Source: an uncultured Planctomycetaceae bacterium
GTDB lineage: Bacteria > Planctomycetota > Planctomycetia > Pirellulales > Pirellulaceae
Assembly: GCA_903863885.1 (NCBI GenBank)
Contig: CAIPEB010000336.1
Coordinates: 1 to 64,000, forward strand
Direction of reading: 5' to 3'
DNA: 64,000 nucleotides
Below are positions 12,001 to 18,351 of the stretch, in pieces; the stretch's first letter is position 1; the number at the start of each line of letters is the position of its first letter. The translations under genes were made by a program, and so were the position numbers. The notes below the pieces were generated by a model. The model was not told the origin of the DNA. It did not search any database and saw only the letters and a program-made list of their open reading frames with translations.

Positions 12001-13421
12001 GATACGGAAATCGGCTTGTAGACCGTGTCGTCGGTGTTGCGCACGGTGTCCTGAGTCAAAATCAGCTGATAAAAATCGGGGTTCTCGGCCGAAGTGGCAT
12101 CGTCCCTCAGGTCGTCGTTGTTGAAGTAGACAATGATCTGGTCGCGTGCCTGCGACAGGGTATTATCGGAACTGTTGCGCGTGATGGGCTGCGGAACCAC
12201 CGCCAGGATCTTTGCGCCCAAGTCAAGCTCGAAATCAACGCCCAGATCGACTCCGTTGTCCACGCCGTCATCGGTCTTGTCGCCAAATGCGGCTCCGTTC
12301 ACACCACGCAGGGCGCTGGAACCGGTGCCGATGAAATCGACGCGATACAAATCGTCCGGCAGCGGGTCCTTGAATCGCACGACGACCTCATTGGCCGACG
12401 CACCCACGCCGATGTACCCGGGTTGAATCACGACGTCGTCGACGGCCACCAGACTCAACGGCGAGTAGTTGATCGTGCGGCTGCCGATCGCCGTGGTCGG
12501 ACTTCCCGCATTCAGGCGGGCTTTGACCAGCGCGCTGGCTGGCGCGTTCGCGTTGATCGCATCAATCAGTTCCTGCGCCGTCGTGGGGTTCGCGGTATTC
12601 GAATTGAGCTCTACCGATATGACCTTGTCCTTGACGGAAACCGTCGGCGGGCTTACGCCGCCCATGTCCCGTTTGGTGACCGCGATCTGGATTCCCTGGC
12701 CTGCCTGGCCGGGTTGCTGCGCAAGGAACTCGATTTCAAACGTGGCACCCACATTGAAACTGGATGCGACCGATGCCGTGCTCGCGCCGAGCAGAGTCAC
12801 CGGAGAATAGTTGATGGCCGGAGTGGCAATGTTGGTTGTGGCATTGCTTCCCGAGCGAATGGAAGCCGTGAGTAATCTGCTGGCGCTGGCGTCGGAGTTC
12901 AACGCGTCGCGAAGCTGCGAGGCTCGCGTTTCACTGCCGGTTGTCGTGTTCAATTCAACACGAATCGTCTTGTCCTGGACGGTGATCTTGGGGCCTAGGC
13001 CCGCCCCCAGCGGGTTCTTGATGAACTGCAGGCTGATCCCGTCGCCCGGGAAACCCGAATCCCTGGCCGTGAAGTCCATCACGACCGTACCGTTCGTGTT
13101 GAAATCCGTCGTTGCGGTGGCGCCGTCAAACTGCCCGTCCAGTCCGCTTCGCGTTATGTGGATTCCCGAAAGCGTGGAAGAATCCACGGCCTGGGAAAAC
13201 CGAAACGTGAGGTCGGTTGGTGCCACATTGAGAACTTGACCGTCAGTCAAGAGCGCGGCGTCGCTCAGCCGGATGCCCGCCAACTGCGGCCCGACGGCCA
13301 TCAGCTGCCTCGGCTCAAGCGATTCAAGCCGCATATCGCTGCGCGACTCTGCTCGCAATCTGCTGACTCGGGCTTTGCGGCTCTTACTTCCCCAGAACAG
13401 TTTCTTCGGACGGATGGTCAT
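1..13421 (-). CDS. Giant LEPR-XLL-type surface/adhesin-like protein (C-terminus outside window)
   Basis: The reading frame is open from an ATG at 13421 to the left edge, at least 4,473 residues with no stop; the stop lies outside the window. The N-terminus is about 30 basic residues followed by LEPRQLM (35-41), the planctomycete LEPR-XLL signature of very large exported proteins. Next come two tandem repeats of about 110 residues (about 80-300), a matrixin-like segment (about 555-741) containing AMGEIGNMLGLGH, and a PPC-like beta domain (about 760-840). Beta-helix stretches follow (about 1100-1670), then a beta-propeller-like region (about 2275-2605), more PPC-like domains (about 3010-3125 and 3325-3445), another beta-helix (about 3590-3740), and repeats of a DGQTF..G..VTFEFD unit (about 3975-4340). 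At about 4440 lies GDAPESYGTLQNDNGASH, a motif seen beside GEVED domains. The start is the first ATG after an in-frame TAA (13437-13439) and follows GAGGAA. A role in adhesion or the cell surface is inferred, not shown. Confidence 0.9.
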   Translation of the reverse strand, partial: MTIRPKKLFWGSKSRKARVSRLRAESRSDMRLESLEPRQLMAVGPQLAGIRLSDAALLTDGQVLNVAPTDLTFRFSQAVDSSTLSGIHITRSGLDGQFDGATATTDFNTNGTVVMDFTARDSGFPGDGISLQFIKNPLGAGLGPKITVQDKTIRVELNTTTGSETRASQLRDALNSDASASRLLTASIRSGSNATTNIATPAINYSPVTLLGASTASVASSFNVGATFEIEFLAQQPGQAGQGIQIAVTKRDMGGVSPPTVSVKDKVISVELNSNTANPTTAQELIDAINANAPASALVKARLNAGSPTTAIGSRTINYSPLSLVAVDDVVIQPGYIGVGASANEVVVRFKDPLPDDLYRVDFIGTGSSALRGVNGAAFGDKTDDGVDNGVDLGVDFELDLGAKILAVVPQPITRNSSDNTLSQARDQIIVYFNNDDLRDDATSAENPDFYQLILTQDTVRNTDDTVYKPISVSYDTASDRAVLTFAKPIDELGGAGTYRLRIGTSESIPVAPSALSIGADVGSSFTGAYNLATLGGASQIISSKIDVQPYGIEFPGASDMAGHRDIPFEFHYNQNRSGDSEDGIAEIHYNFRDIYGYDPFGNPLRNAITEAQKQRAREIFALYSQYLGVQFVETTGKGISDTDITIATGDLRALNELINNGAGYPYALNGTVGLLGSAVGTSGRPTIILDNAEKWYDGFGDDVDINTRSWFETAMGEIGNMLGLGHTYDLTGRTMQGQLTVSDAPGLSNAGETVYPGDQDIVHGQYLYRPESNDIDMYRFTVDTAGLFTAETFAERLSSSSLLDTNLRLYRENADGTRELLSQNDDYFSSDSYVEFSLKPGVYYLGVSASGNADYDPTINDSGIGGLSQGNYDLRLNFRPDVSTTIVDATGTALDGDLDGTPGVVYDFWFQAKPLDRTLRVTAAANAFTDGQKITLVDSAGVSRVFEFDRLNNGVSGTNRKIDVFSAVTAQQVRDAIVTAINSAGFGVTASPLGSDGVTLKGERRVALDASIVALATEGKTIFVDKTASATADGSLQKPFNNLANPNVVNAFGNAMPGDIVRVVGNGGVDGNLGTEEDAYAYEIGFGGAGNSMLSDGSILAVPQGVTLMVDSGAVLKLRQSAIVVGSSTESVNRNSASIQILGTPVQDVFLTSYNDEGLGYDTNPLQTSANPGDWGGISIRHDVERAQGRFVYENEGIFLNYVNHADIRFGGGSVYVDSVLQTVNPIDLSKARPTLTFNTIKDSAQAAIAADPDSFEETNFHTPRYQASGAFTSDYDRVGPHIRGNTFAGNTNNGLFVRVSTPAGNQLQPLTVAARFDDTDITHIITQNLVVQGTPGGPITGEASPATSLVTLNSQAGGTLLQGQPYNYLLTYVDAYGFETAVSSATLNITLTTAGHNSILLGSLPVAASPFVGRKLYRSVPGSPGTYTLVTTLDATVTTYRDTGKTAGGAPNLSAAIDRPRLDARLSIDPGTIIKLESSRIETTMGGQFIAEGQDGREIVFTSRLDDRFGAGGTFDTNDDGNTNSPARGNWGGLSISQMSKGSIDYARITFGGGITPIEGAFAGFNAVEIQQADVRLTNSIIEDNASGLGGNAQAHRLGRGSNAAAAIFVRGAQPIIVGNIIRDNSGPAININLNALNSDFVSDAGRTTGPVDQVIGYGDNQGPLVRENRLSGNLINGMEVRGGILSTEGVWDDTDIVHVLRSEVTVPDFHTYGGLRLESSPTTSLVVKLSGANAGFTSTGRPLDIDDRIGGSLHIVGQPGFPVILTSLSDDTAGGGFDPTGRPQTDTNGNGASVASPGDWRGILIDQYSNDRNVEEVLEREAPDSAAPGVNATPSSAQFLGSLASGEKSSDDNLRLGFEIQGYINEANDVDVYSFLGVSGTEVWFDIDRTTHSLDTVIELIDASGQIIAQSDNSISETAAGSPLYEDQASREVNILQNNSWRRKDDYTTNPRDAGFRVVLPGTAGATGTFHVRVRSSNLNAGDPSSNLQDESMLADGLTSGVYRLQIRLRGTDEVPGSTVRYADIRYATVGIEVAGMPIHSPLAGEVVEDPSGATMNLGNLLNTDRATLSIAGDLSTRSDVDSYRFSVNYDATEVTGGNYASTVFDVDYADGIARPDTSLWVFDSQGRLILRSKDSNIAEDRPAALNGANLDDLSRGSVGSLDPFIGPVLLPEGTYTTVVTSNGTIPQEMDQYLGQGVQNNFYNPAATNPLLRLEPIDSVARIAEDRIGTSGGSNVVGSDTLPVIFDTSSTANVIPYTLGNVVLFVSSNGGVDGNDMSKVQTVNPLTGQVVTTLGDFSHSHGDIAMRPEFNDQRSELEGSLWTFSGTDPNNGYRQTDGSVMFRQLDTGTAAYVQSLDDGIVTYRDDPANAGIQEVNADVGITFNAITFASDEGKNLWAVGDRDGTFVPGATGRIRNILYQFNAANGAADSNPSCYFNSSDRRTGQDPTEIYQNRCGSGTVGAATQKVERGILDINTGAGTLAVGPGGDITGIAVMNGVMYAVSNAGGLYTVSGYNGLGEAATATYVQASAQDLWGINFQGLAVMQGSVEGGRYQNTLFAIDNNGELYAFNTSGQLQPMFASGQSHVSTGISSARGLAFSTLTTNLWKTNGEQTNVAGHGVDPAFDNSRNDSGSAGLSYYFGSTNGTNGSGDHTNNHYDFPGGAEGSLVSNEFNLKGYSAADQPMLYFNYYLDTEADSEDYNAVGRLQRDSFRVFVSGDDGNWTLLGTNNSFQAHNYQDEYDIGPGDSTSFYSSNETTPSVYPLFNNTGTWRQARIPLGSYAGQERVRLRFDFATAGSMNTGDRRTTGDELRAIPGYLLRDGQTLTLLAQGTTPQTFEFDLGYTLVSPSGANIDAGDSFTVDPDGATGILPSTTFTFGNAGPNPIPFADTDSPAEIAAKIATALTAVTGLTTNVQGHRVNLIDGDLATIMTASASGMPATFLEGTPDADYTLQPNLTNNIIIHVNSGMTRNEVAAEIQQRFADIFSVDTNREIEANNTPATAQDLEAYPWTQSYRTDVVNALTVPHVTLTGGGDAASVDYYKFDGKAGTATIDIDSATNSVRVILYDTDGTTQLASGIYGGAAPEIFNATLPVDGTYFVKVEPLFGTSLALGTHYTLHVSNVGHTMVSSGAGNIGNIKRHEDLVRIINDDYSTQSAGPNGGQVLGVETSLAGDSFGAFNASYNAYSGSQRGMSNNHLGAWIDDVIIGLAERGEMVINGNAGQTSNFIDNTELLSNTVNSIPHQEILVGEYNLEIRRGIEFAEWPQVNPLPTIQMSPQPGTFTPGPVTMLFKSIDSNDRLDQQTSLVVTPQVSSESEPNNSRFTAQNLDRLTWTRSQAPEVFGSASDPHISISGDLDAVTDPMDFYSFSASPGDLVRVDIDDADLDSVFFIQLMSPTGAVLASEFGANPDLSFRLPTTATAGSYYAVVYLLSAATGTSQDYTLHVSNRNHAAATMGSVLHDGQTFQISDGVNTVVFEYDDASLPAGDANAGVAQGNVRVPFHNYDSDQVIAEAIRDAINSQQAQSVIEIVAALSDGAATGTAGTSGMIDLVGNAVGDVTGAQDFGSIFAKVHGTTNNFVNEHDYHGDSNTFRDQGQVLLQSNTITNSLQTGILVDAGQRTRNDLVPLAGDLPHAGPPKNFSELNSQRLAPGVTIVNNIVAQSGTSGIEFRGEATNTTPGVVPFGRIVNNTVVGLNATGVGIRVQDNASPTILNNIVTDLQTGVSVDLTSATTVLGGTVYKGNTNNSAGIGLGSFPIQLSATDPLFADPSRNSYYLASGSRAIDSSLNSLQDRPEFASVKTPLGIGLSPILAPDLDALGQLRVDDPAVSTPLGQGADVFKDRGALDRADFSGPSALLITPQDNDRQGDDSDSRSSYVALTNVIMTNFSIQLVDGVEPNSSQIGSGADDNTVLGNRVTLYRDNEKLTQGVDYTFSYDATNNVIRLTPLAGIWEVNHTYEIELSNQEGYVITTPSGNAVQDGDTFTVSDQSSHTVTFEYDSGYNFQVPQTLTLQIPATGGAAVKDGETFTIGDGTQTVVFEFDKNGVTTTNNIVIAIDDNTTANDLATKILTALKSTTLALSPTNIVNYVGRAVQLGSKTGITLDTTKTVLVQAGQAGGIEDGQTFTIDNGSKVVTFEFTDNGTVATGNKAVLFSLSQTREEIADAIVTAVVNANVGLTPSHAANSDGLVHLGGTSAYQVNVAKSKLSLIGKPGVRPSWGIRIPTIAGVPDYTQIKDGQTFVLTNGTTPVTFELDSNGQTTAGNRAITFTVNTTAAQLASAIAIAIRNANLGLNPTSSAEGVVTLGGTAAYRLTMTNTSLVEIGLPGVPAAEPVPFIPGTTYTPGVPVREPVFDENDMALAVRDAINSAVTGGRLTNVTAAVRTDGTSATINEVVLTGVSNVTGAAAALRSAISDIAGNSLKANRDDGSTRFTIFVDRGLDYGDAPESYGTLQNDNGASHQMVPGFYLGNGIDTE

Positions 13422-13525
13422 AAACCAATTCCTCGATTACCGAAATCAAAGACCGGTCAGTCCACGGGCACTCGGATAACCAGAGAACGCTGTTAAGCGG
13501 AGATTCCTAGTCAGAGTGACCCGCT

Positions 13526-13552
13526 CCAACTCCAGTGCTTGCTCGGAGTTGG
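13526..13552. repeat. 8-bp perfect inverted repeat (hairpin) in giant-gene leader
   Basis: CCAACTCC (13526-13533) and GGAGTTGG (13545-13552) are perfect reverse complements around an 11-base loop, about 105 bases upstream of the giant gene's start codon. Neither side has a T-run, so a transcription terminator is unlikely. A leader-RNA hairpin or an operator is possible. Confidence 0.45.
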
Positions 13553-13853
13553 CGTAAATTTAGATAAAACAGGGTGTATAAGCAAAATGGTTAGGCTGAG
13601 TGGGGCCATCTTTTGGATTGTAATTACCGTCAGGGCGATTGCAATGAAAAAGGGCGTTAACCCCTTGTTCCAATAGGGATTCGACGTTTCCGCCTTTGGC
13701 GAAAATACGGCCTTTTTGCACCCCCCGAATAGTGATTCAACCACCGCCTGAGCCATTTTTCCGGCCTAACCGTTGCATGTGGTGCAAAATACCCAGCATT
13801 TGTAAATTGCGCCTGGGAATGCCTGCATGCATTACTTCTTCGCAAAGGTGAGA

Positions 13854-13889
13854 CGTAACCAACCTGAAGTACGTTCCAGAGGGGTTACG
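13854..13889. repeat. 7-bp inverted repeat downstream of the PA14-protein operon
   Basis: CGTAACC (13854-13860) pairs with GGTTACG (13883-13889) across a 22-base loop. It lies about 120 bases past the stop of the 14012-14824 gene. The nearby T-run (about 13893-13897) is on the plus-strand side, so it does not fit a terminator for the minus-strand gene. Function unknown. Confidence 0.3.
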
Positions 13890-14011
13890 CAATTTTTGGG
13901 AGAGATGCAACGAAACTCCGCAAAATCCCCCCTGGAGGACTGTGGGCCGTGAGATGGCAACTGTGTGTCGCTGGGTAGTTGCCGAATAAGGCCAACAGAT
14001 CTGGCGGTCGA

Positions 14012-14824
14012 CTAGTAAGGAAGCAAGCCACGTGCGGAAGATTCGTTGAACTGTTGCGGAACCGTGTAACGGACAGCAGCGGCCCCTTTACCGACTTCCA
14101 GTCCCCCGAGAGACGGTTCCCATATCCAGGTCCATTGCCGAAGTTCGGATTTGGGAGCCAGCGTCCGGTCGAAGACCCGCGTGCGTTTCTCTTTCGACCA
14201 CGTGCCGTAGCGGTTGGTGTACTGCCATACTTCGTGGCGAAGGACCGCGACTTGTTGACCGTACTCGCCATCGTAGCTGGTGGCTTCGTCGCGCAGCAGT
14301 TGGACGAGTACGCGAACGTGCTGCCCGGTTCCGGCAAAGTGAAGCGGCTTAACCTTGTTCTCAAAGTGGGGGGACTTGGCGATGTCTTCGGAGACGACTT
14401 TGATATCTTCTTCCTGAGGCCGTTGATCGATCCGAACAAACGGATCGAACTCCAAGACGGGCGGAAAATCAAAACCCTCGATGCGAATCCGCTCGCCAAC
14501 GAGGATCACGAGGTCATACCGGCCGGGCTTCAGGTCCGAAATCAGCCACCGCCCGCTGGCTCCAGCCTCGGGTTTGCCGACCCCATCAACTTCGGGCTGG
14601 CCGAATTTGGCCTTGGGATTTACCGGGTGACGTGCATTTCCATCCGCATCCCATCTTCCGATCGCACCCACAAAAGACACCTTCGAGCCGTTCTTCAATT
14701 CGACGCGCAGCGAATCCGCTGCGATGGCCGCAGGGCAGAGCGTCAATGCGGGCAACAAGCAGGAAAGAACCGTCAATAACGAAGGGTAGGAGCATCCTGG
14801 CTTGTTTGTCGTCGATGGGGTCAC
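14012..14824 (-). CDS. Secreted hypothetical protein, 270 aa
   Basis: The N-terminus has a hydrophobic core (LLTVLSCLLPALTLCPAA) ending in AIAA, a plausible Sec signal peptide cleaved near residue 36. The mature part begins with a beta-rich segment of the kind SLRVELKNGSKVSFVG and continues GRWLISDLKPGRYDLVILVGE, which resembles a small transthyretin/carboxypeptidase-regulatory-like beta sandwich. No catalytic motif is visible. Its ATG overlaps the stop of the upstream PA14 gene by four bases (ATGA), so the two are translationally coupled and probably act together in the envelope. Family not recognised. Confidence 0.8.
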   Translation of the reverse strand: MTPSTTNKPGCSYPSLLTVLSCLLPALTLCPAAIAADSLRVELKNGSKVSFVGAIGRWDADGNARHPVNPKAKFGQPEVDGVGKPEAGASGRWLISDLKPGRYDLVILVGERIRIEGFDFPPVLEFDPFVRIDQRPQEEDIKVVSEDIAKSPHFENKVKPLHFAGTGQHVRVLVQLLRDEATSYDGEYGQQVAVLRHEVWQYTNRYGTWSKEKRTRVFDRTLAPKSELRQWTWIWEPSLGGLEVGKGAAAVRYTVPQQFNESSARGLLPY

Positions 14825-17016
14825 TTGGGCTGACTCTCCTTCGAATCGGGTGGTTTGGGAGCCGCCGAGCCGGATTCAGGCGGCTTCTTGGCTGCTTCGG
14901 TGGAGGCTTGCCACTGGCGGATCTGGTCTTTCGCGCGGTCCTTCAGGGGGCTGCCCGGATAGTCCGTAATCAGCGACTGCAGCGTGGCGATTGCCCGTTC
15001 GCGGCGCCCCAGTTGCTCTTCGCAATCGGCCGAAAGCAGCAGAATCTGGTCCGCATAGGCCGATTCGTGGTTCAGGGTCAGCAGGTCCGACGCGGTCGCG
15101 ATTGCCTGTTCGGCCTTCTTCGCGGCCAGCCAATAGCGCATGAGCAGCAGAGACAGATATCCTTCGGCCTTGTCCCCGGGAAAATCTGCCTGCCACTTTT
15201 CGATTTCCATCCTGGCACGTACCGGCTCCTGGGAGCGCAGAAAAGCCTCCGCCGACCGGCTGTGCGCGCCGCGCCACGCATCGCGTTCGGTTGCGCTGTA
15301 GGAGAGTTGTCTTGTGGCCACGGCGTTCTTCAGGGCTGAGCGTGCGTTTTCGCGTTCGCCGGTTCTTGCGAAGTAATCCGCCATCACTCGGAAGTACTGG
15401 CTTTTTGCTTCGGCCGATGCATCGGCTATGTCCTCTTTCGCGGCGTCGAGCACCGGTTTTGCTTTGTTTGCCGCGAGGAGATCGTTGATCAGAATGTCAG
15501 CCGCCTGAACTGCGCACGCCGCCCGCCAGGCCTTTCGACCGATCTGGCGGCTCGCCGAGTACCACATTTCTCCCGCTTCCCGCGCCTGGTTCATTTCAAA
15601 ACGCAGCAGCGGGCCGATTCGCGACACGATGGCCCAGCGGCTTTCGTCGTTCTGGTTCGCGTTGGCTGAAAATGCAGCCTTGGCGGCCGCAACGGCTTTC
15701 TCCTTCTGATCGGCTTCCAGATATATGGACACGATTCGCTGCGAGCCGGCCGGGTCCAGCTTGGCCGCGTCGTACTTGTCCAGCGCGGGCAGATAGTCCG
15801 CCAGACTCTGCGCCTGGCCGAGATCCTTCGGGTCCAGCACGAATTGCCGCGGGATATACACGGCCGATCGAATCGATGGAGTCCGCTGGCCTCGCGTGAC
15901 CTGCAATTCGATTTGATAGAGGCCCGGATGAAGATAAACGTGTGCCGGCTTCTCCTGATCGCTCGTCTGCCCATCGCCGAAATTCCAGGTGAAACGTCCG
16001 TTGGCGGCGATTGTGGCCGGGGTGGTATTGATGAATTGTGCCCGTACGAGAGCCGAGTCGTCTTCCGACGAGGGAAGGTCGCCGGTAATCGCGACTTGAA
16101 AATCGGGAAGCAGACCCTGCTCACGATGTTCCAGTTCGTTTGCCGGGAGATGGGCGACTCGGTCGCTCCCGAATGCGGAAGCTTCGATCGGGGCCGGGGC
16201 GGCGACTCCCGGCACCTGCCACGCCGCGACCATGCAAGCCTCTCCGCCGGCGGCTGCGTGGTGGTACTCGAACTGATGGGGTCCGGCCTGAAGCGTCACT
16301 TCGCCTTTCCATCTCGCCACATTCTGCGGACCATGGTGGCCCGGCGCCGACACCACCTGTTTGCCGTCGATCAGCAGAAAGCTGCAATCCTGGCTCGAAG
16401 TGAAAAACGAATATTTTCCCGACTGCGGGACCTGCAGCGTCCCGGTGTAGCGGCTCAGGAACGGAGCGGACACACCGCTGAACGGATCAAACCGGTGAAA
16501 AACCTGCGGGACATAGTCCGCGCCGATCCGCTGCGAAGTGTCGAACGCGGTTCGCACGGAATCGAGGTTGCCCGCATCGCAGTTCTTCCAGCGCCGCGTC
16601 TCCAGCATGAGTCCGTTGCGTGCCGTCCACTTTGGCGGCGTCTCGGCCGACTTGCCTTGTCCGCCGTAGTAGATGGAGTAACGAGTCTCGCCGGACGTTG
16701 TCTGCAGGGCAACCCGGCAGAAGTCACCCGGGCCGGTCTGCAGCACCTCGCATGGCACCCGATCGCGTCGCCCGTACACTGCCACCTGAGGTTTCTCGGC
16801 GTTGATCGCGCCGTGGGCGAAGAACTGGCACACTGCGACTTCCGGGAAGGAACTAGCGGCTGCGTTGACTTGCACGACCCGCCGGAAGGAAAAGCCCTCG
16901 TCGTGCCACTTCTGCGCCGAGGCGGTTGACGGCCAGCCGCACAAGGCGGCCGCGAGTGCTGCCAGCGCGAGCCGGCAGTGTACACTTGCCGGTTTGGTTG
17001 CCAGATGCATTGCCAT
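14821..17016 (-). CDS. Secreted PA14/PKD/TPR-like protein, 731 aa
   Basis: The start at 17016 gives a clean signal peptide (MAMHLATKPASVHCRLALAA, then a hydrophobic core, STASA|Q). An upstream in-frame ATG at 17079 would overlap the divergent MoxR gene and adds a polar, Arg-rich leader, so it is less likely. After an N-terminal beta domain comes a PA14-like region (about 165-270: YTGTLQVPQSGKYSFFTSSQ, SFLLIDGKQVV), a carbohydrate/adhesion-type fold. A PKD domain follows (about 325-385: FTWNFGDGQTSD, HVYLHPGLYQIELQV). The C-terminal half (about 430-720) is Ala-rich and helical with TPR-like periodicity (RERAIATLQSLITDYPGSPL). It probably acts outside the inner membrane, binding glycan or protein partners. 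The downstream secreted gene is coupled to it by a 4-base overlap. Confidence 0.85.
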   Translation of the reverse strand: MAMHLATKPASVHCRLALAALAAALCGWPSTASAQKWHDEGFSFRRVVQVNAAASSFPEVAVCQFFAHGAINAEKPQVAVYGRRDRVPCEVLQTGPGDFCRVALQTTSGETRYSIYYGGQGKSAETPPKWTARNGLMLETRRWKNCDAGNLDSVRTAFDTSQRIGADYVPQVFHRFDPFSGVSAPFLSRYTGTLQVPQSGKYSFFTSSQDCSFLLIDGKQVVSAPGHHGPQNVARWKGEVTLQAGPHQFEYHHAAAGGEACMVAAWQVPGVAAPAPIEASAFGSDRVAHLPANELEHREQGLLPDFQVAITGDLPSSEDDSALVRAQFINTTPATIAANGRFTWNFGDGQTSDQEKPAHVYLHPGLYQIELQVTRGQRTPSIRSAVYIPRQFVLDPKDLGQAQSLADYLPALDKYDAAKLDPAGSQRIVSIYLEADQKEKAVAAAKAAFSANANQNDESRWAIVSRIGPLLRFEMNQAREAGEMWYSASRQIGRKAWRAACAVQAADILINDLLAANKAKPVLDAAKEDIADASAEAKSQYFRVMADYFARTGERENARSALKNAVATRQLSYSATERDAWRGAHSRSAEAFLRSQEPVRARMEIEKWQADFPGDKAEGYLSLLLMRYWLAAKKAEQAIATASDLLTLNHESAYADQILLLSADCEEQLGRRERAIATLQSLITDYPGSPLKDRAKDQIRQWQASTEAAKKPPESGSAAPKPPDSKESQPK

Positions 17017-17072
17017 TACAATAGCTCGGGTTCGGCTCCCGCCGCGGTTCGATAAAGCCTTGGAGTGACGAG

Positions 17073-18341
17073 ATGGCATCCGTTCCGGCCCCGACCCCTA
17101 CACCCATGCAACCCGACGAGATCGTGCGTCGCGTGGCGCGTGTACGGGAAGTCCTGGTTTCGGAAGTACACAAGATCATCGTAGGCCAGGACGAGATGAT
17201 CGAGCAGATGCTGATCACCCTTTTTGCCAAGGGGCATTGCCTGACCATCGGCGTTCCGGGCCTGGCAAAGACGCTGACCGTGTCAACGCTCGCGCGGGCC
17301 CTGCAACTCAAATTCAGCCGGATTCAGTTTACTCCGGACCTGATGCCCAGCGACATCACCGGGACGGAGATTATCGAAGAGGATCCTCAGACCGGCCGGC
17401 GCGTGTTCCGCTTTGTGAGAGGACCGATTTTCGCCAACATTGTGCTGGCGGACGAAATCAACCGGACTCCGCCGAAAACCCAGTCCGCGTTGCTGCAGGC
17501 CATGCAGGAATATCAGGTCACGGCCGGCGGAAATACGCACGACCTCGAAATGCCGTTCTTTGTCATGGCGACTCAGAACCCGATCGAGCAGGAAGGAACC
17601 TATCCGCTTCCCGAGGCTCAGCTGGACCGGTTCATGCTGTCGATCAATATCGGCTATCCGACCCGCGACGAGGAACGCCAGATCGTCAATGCGACGACCC
17701 AGACCAGCGCACCGGAAATCCGATCGGTGCTGAGGGCCCGCGATATTCTCTGGATCCAGCAGTTGGTGCGGCAGATTCCCGCCACGCCCCACATCGTCGA
17801 TTATGCCGTGGATCTGGTTCGGGCGACTCGTCCGAACGAATCGGAGTCCCCGGATTTCGTAAAGAACTGGTTGGCCTGGGGGGCCGGTCCGCGCGCAGCG
17901 CAGTACCTGATCCTCGGCGCGAAAGCCCGCGCACTTCTGAAGGGGCGTTTTGCCGTTCAGGCAGCCGATGTGCGGGCGCTGGCCAAACCCGTTCTCCGGC
18001 ATCGGATCTTCACGAACTTCAATGCGGACGCTGAAGGTATCGACGCGGATCAGGTCATCGAACGCCTCTTGAAGAGTGTCAAGGAACCGTCCTACGGCGA
18101 AAAGTCCGTGGCGCCGACCGTCGTCATGCTGGACCGAATGCCCGAAGAACCGCTGGCATCTCCTTCGCCTGCGGCTTCACCGGCGACCGCAGCTTCGCCC
18201 GCTAACGTCACATCGCCGATTGCTCCCGCAGCACCCGCAGCCAGTGCTGCGCCGTCGCCGGCTGCGTTGCCGTCTGGAGATGCATCCACGGGAGGCGGTC
18301 AGCATAACTGGCCGCCGGGAGCGAAGCCGGGCGGCCGCTAG
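17073..18341 (+). CDS. MoxR-family AAA+ ATPase
   Basis: This is a 422-residue AAA+ ATPase of the MoxR class, chaperone-like ATPases that act with VWA-domain proteins. Walker A is GVPGLAKT (60-67), Walker B is IVLADEIN with D127/E128, followed by PPKTQSALLQAMQEYQVT and the sensor-like MATQNP. The AAA lid follows, then a Pro/Ala/Ser-rich tail of about 70 residues that is probably disordered. GGAG at 17062-17065 lies seven bases before the ATG. The minus-strand BatA/DUF58/VWA block converges on it with a 10-base gap. In many bacteria these genes are co-directional, so the tail-to-tail arrangement is a local variation. Confidence 0.95.
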   Translation: MASVPAPTPTPMQPDEIVRRVARVREVLVSEVHKIIVGQDEMIEQMLITLFAKGHCLTIGVPGLAKTLTVSTLARALQLKFSRIQFTPDLMPSDITGTEIIEEDPQTGRRVFRFVRGPIFANIVLADEINRTPPKTQSALLQAMQEYQVTAGGNTHDLEMPFFVMATQNPIEQEGTYPLPEAQLDRFMLSINIGYPTRDEERQIVNATTQTSAPEIRSVLRARDILWIQQLVRQIPATPHIVDYAVDLVRATRPNESESPDFVKNWLAWGAGPRAAQYLILGAKARALLKGRFAVQAADVRALAKPVLRHRIFTNFNADAEGIDADQVIERLLKSVKEPSYGEKSVAPTVVMLDRMPEEPLASPSPAASPATAASPANVTSPIAPAAPAASAAPSPAALPSGDASTGGGQHNWPPGAKPGGR

Positions 18342-18351
18342 ATCGGGCGAT

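Larger units (their letters stand above)
13422..14011. other. Non-coding leader/intergenic region, AT-richer
   Basis: No convincing gene lies in these 590 bases. The part from about 13540 to 13860 is visibly richer in A and T than its surroundings, which fits a regulatory region for the giant gene starting at 13421. A minus-strand frame of 81 codons (13511-13756) lacks a ribosome binding site and recognisable motifs and was not called. Two inverted repeats are listed separately. No clear sigma-70 hexamer pair was found on the minus strand. Confidence 0.6.

Noticed and set aside
13511-13756. An 81-codon minus-strand frame in the leader of the giant gene
   Set aside because: No ribosome binding site, no motif, and it spans the leader hairpin; likely random.
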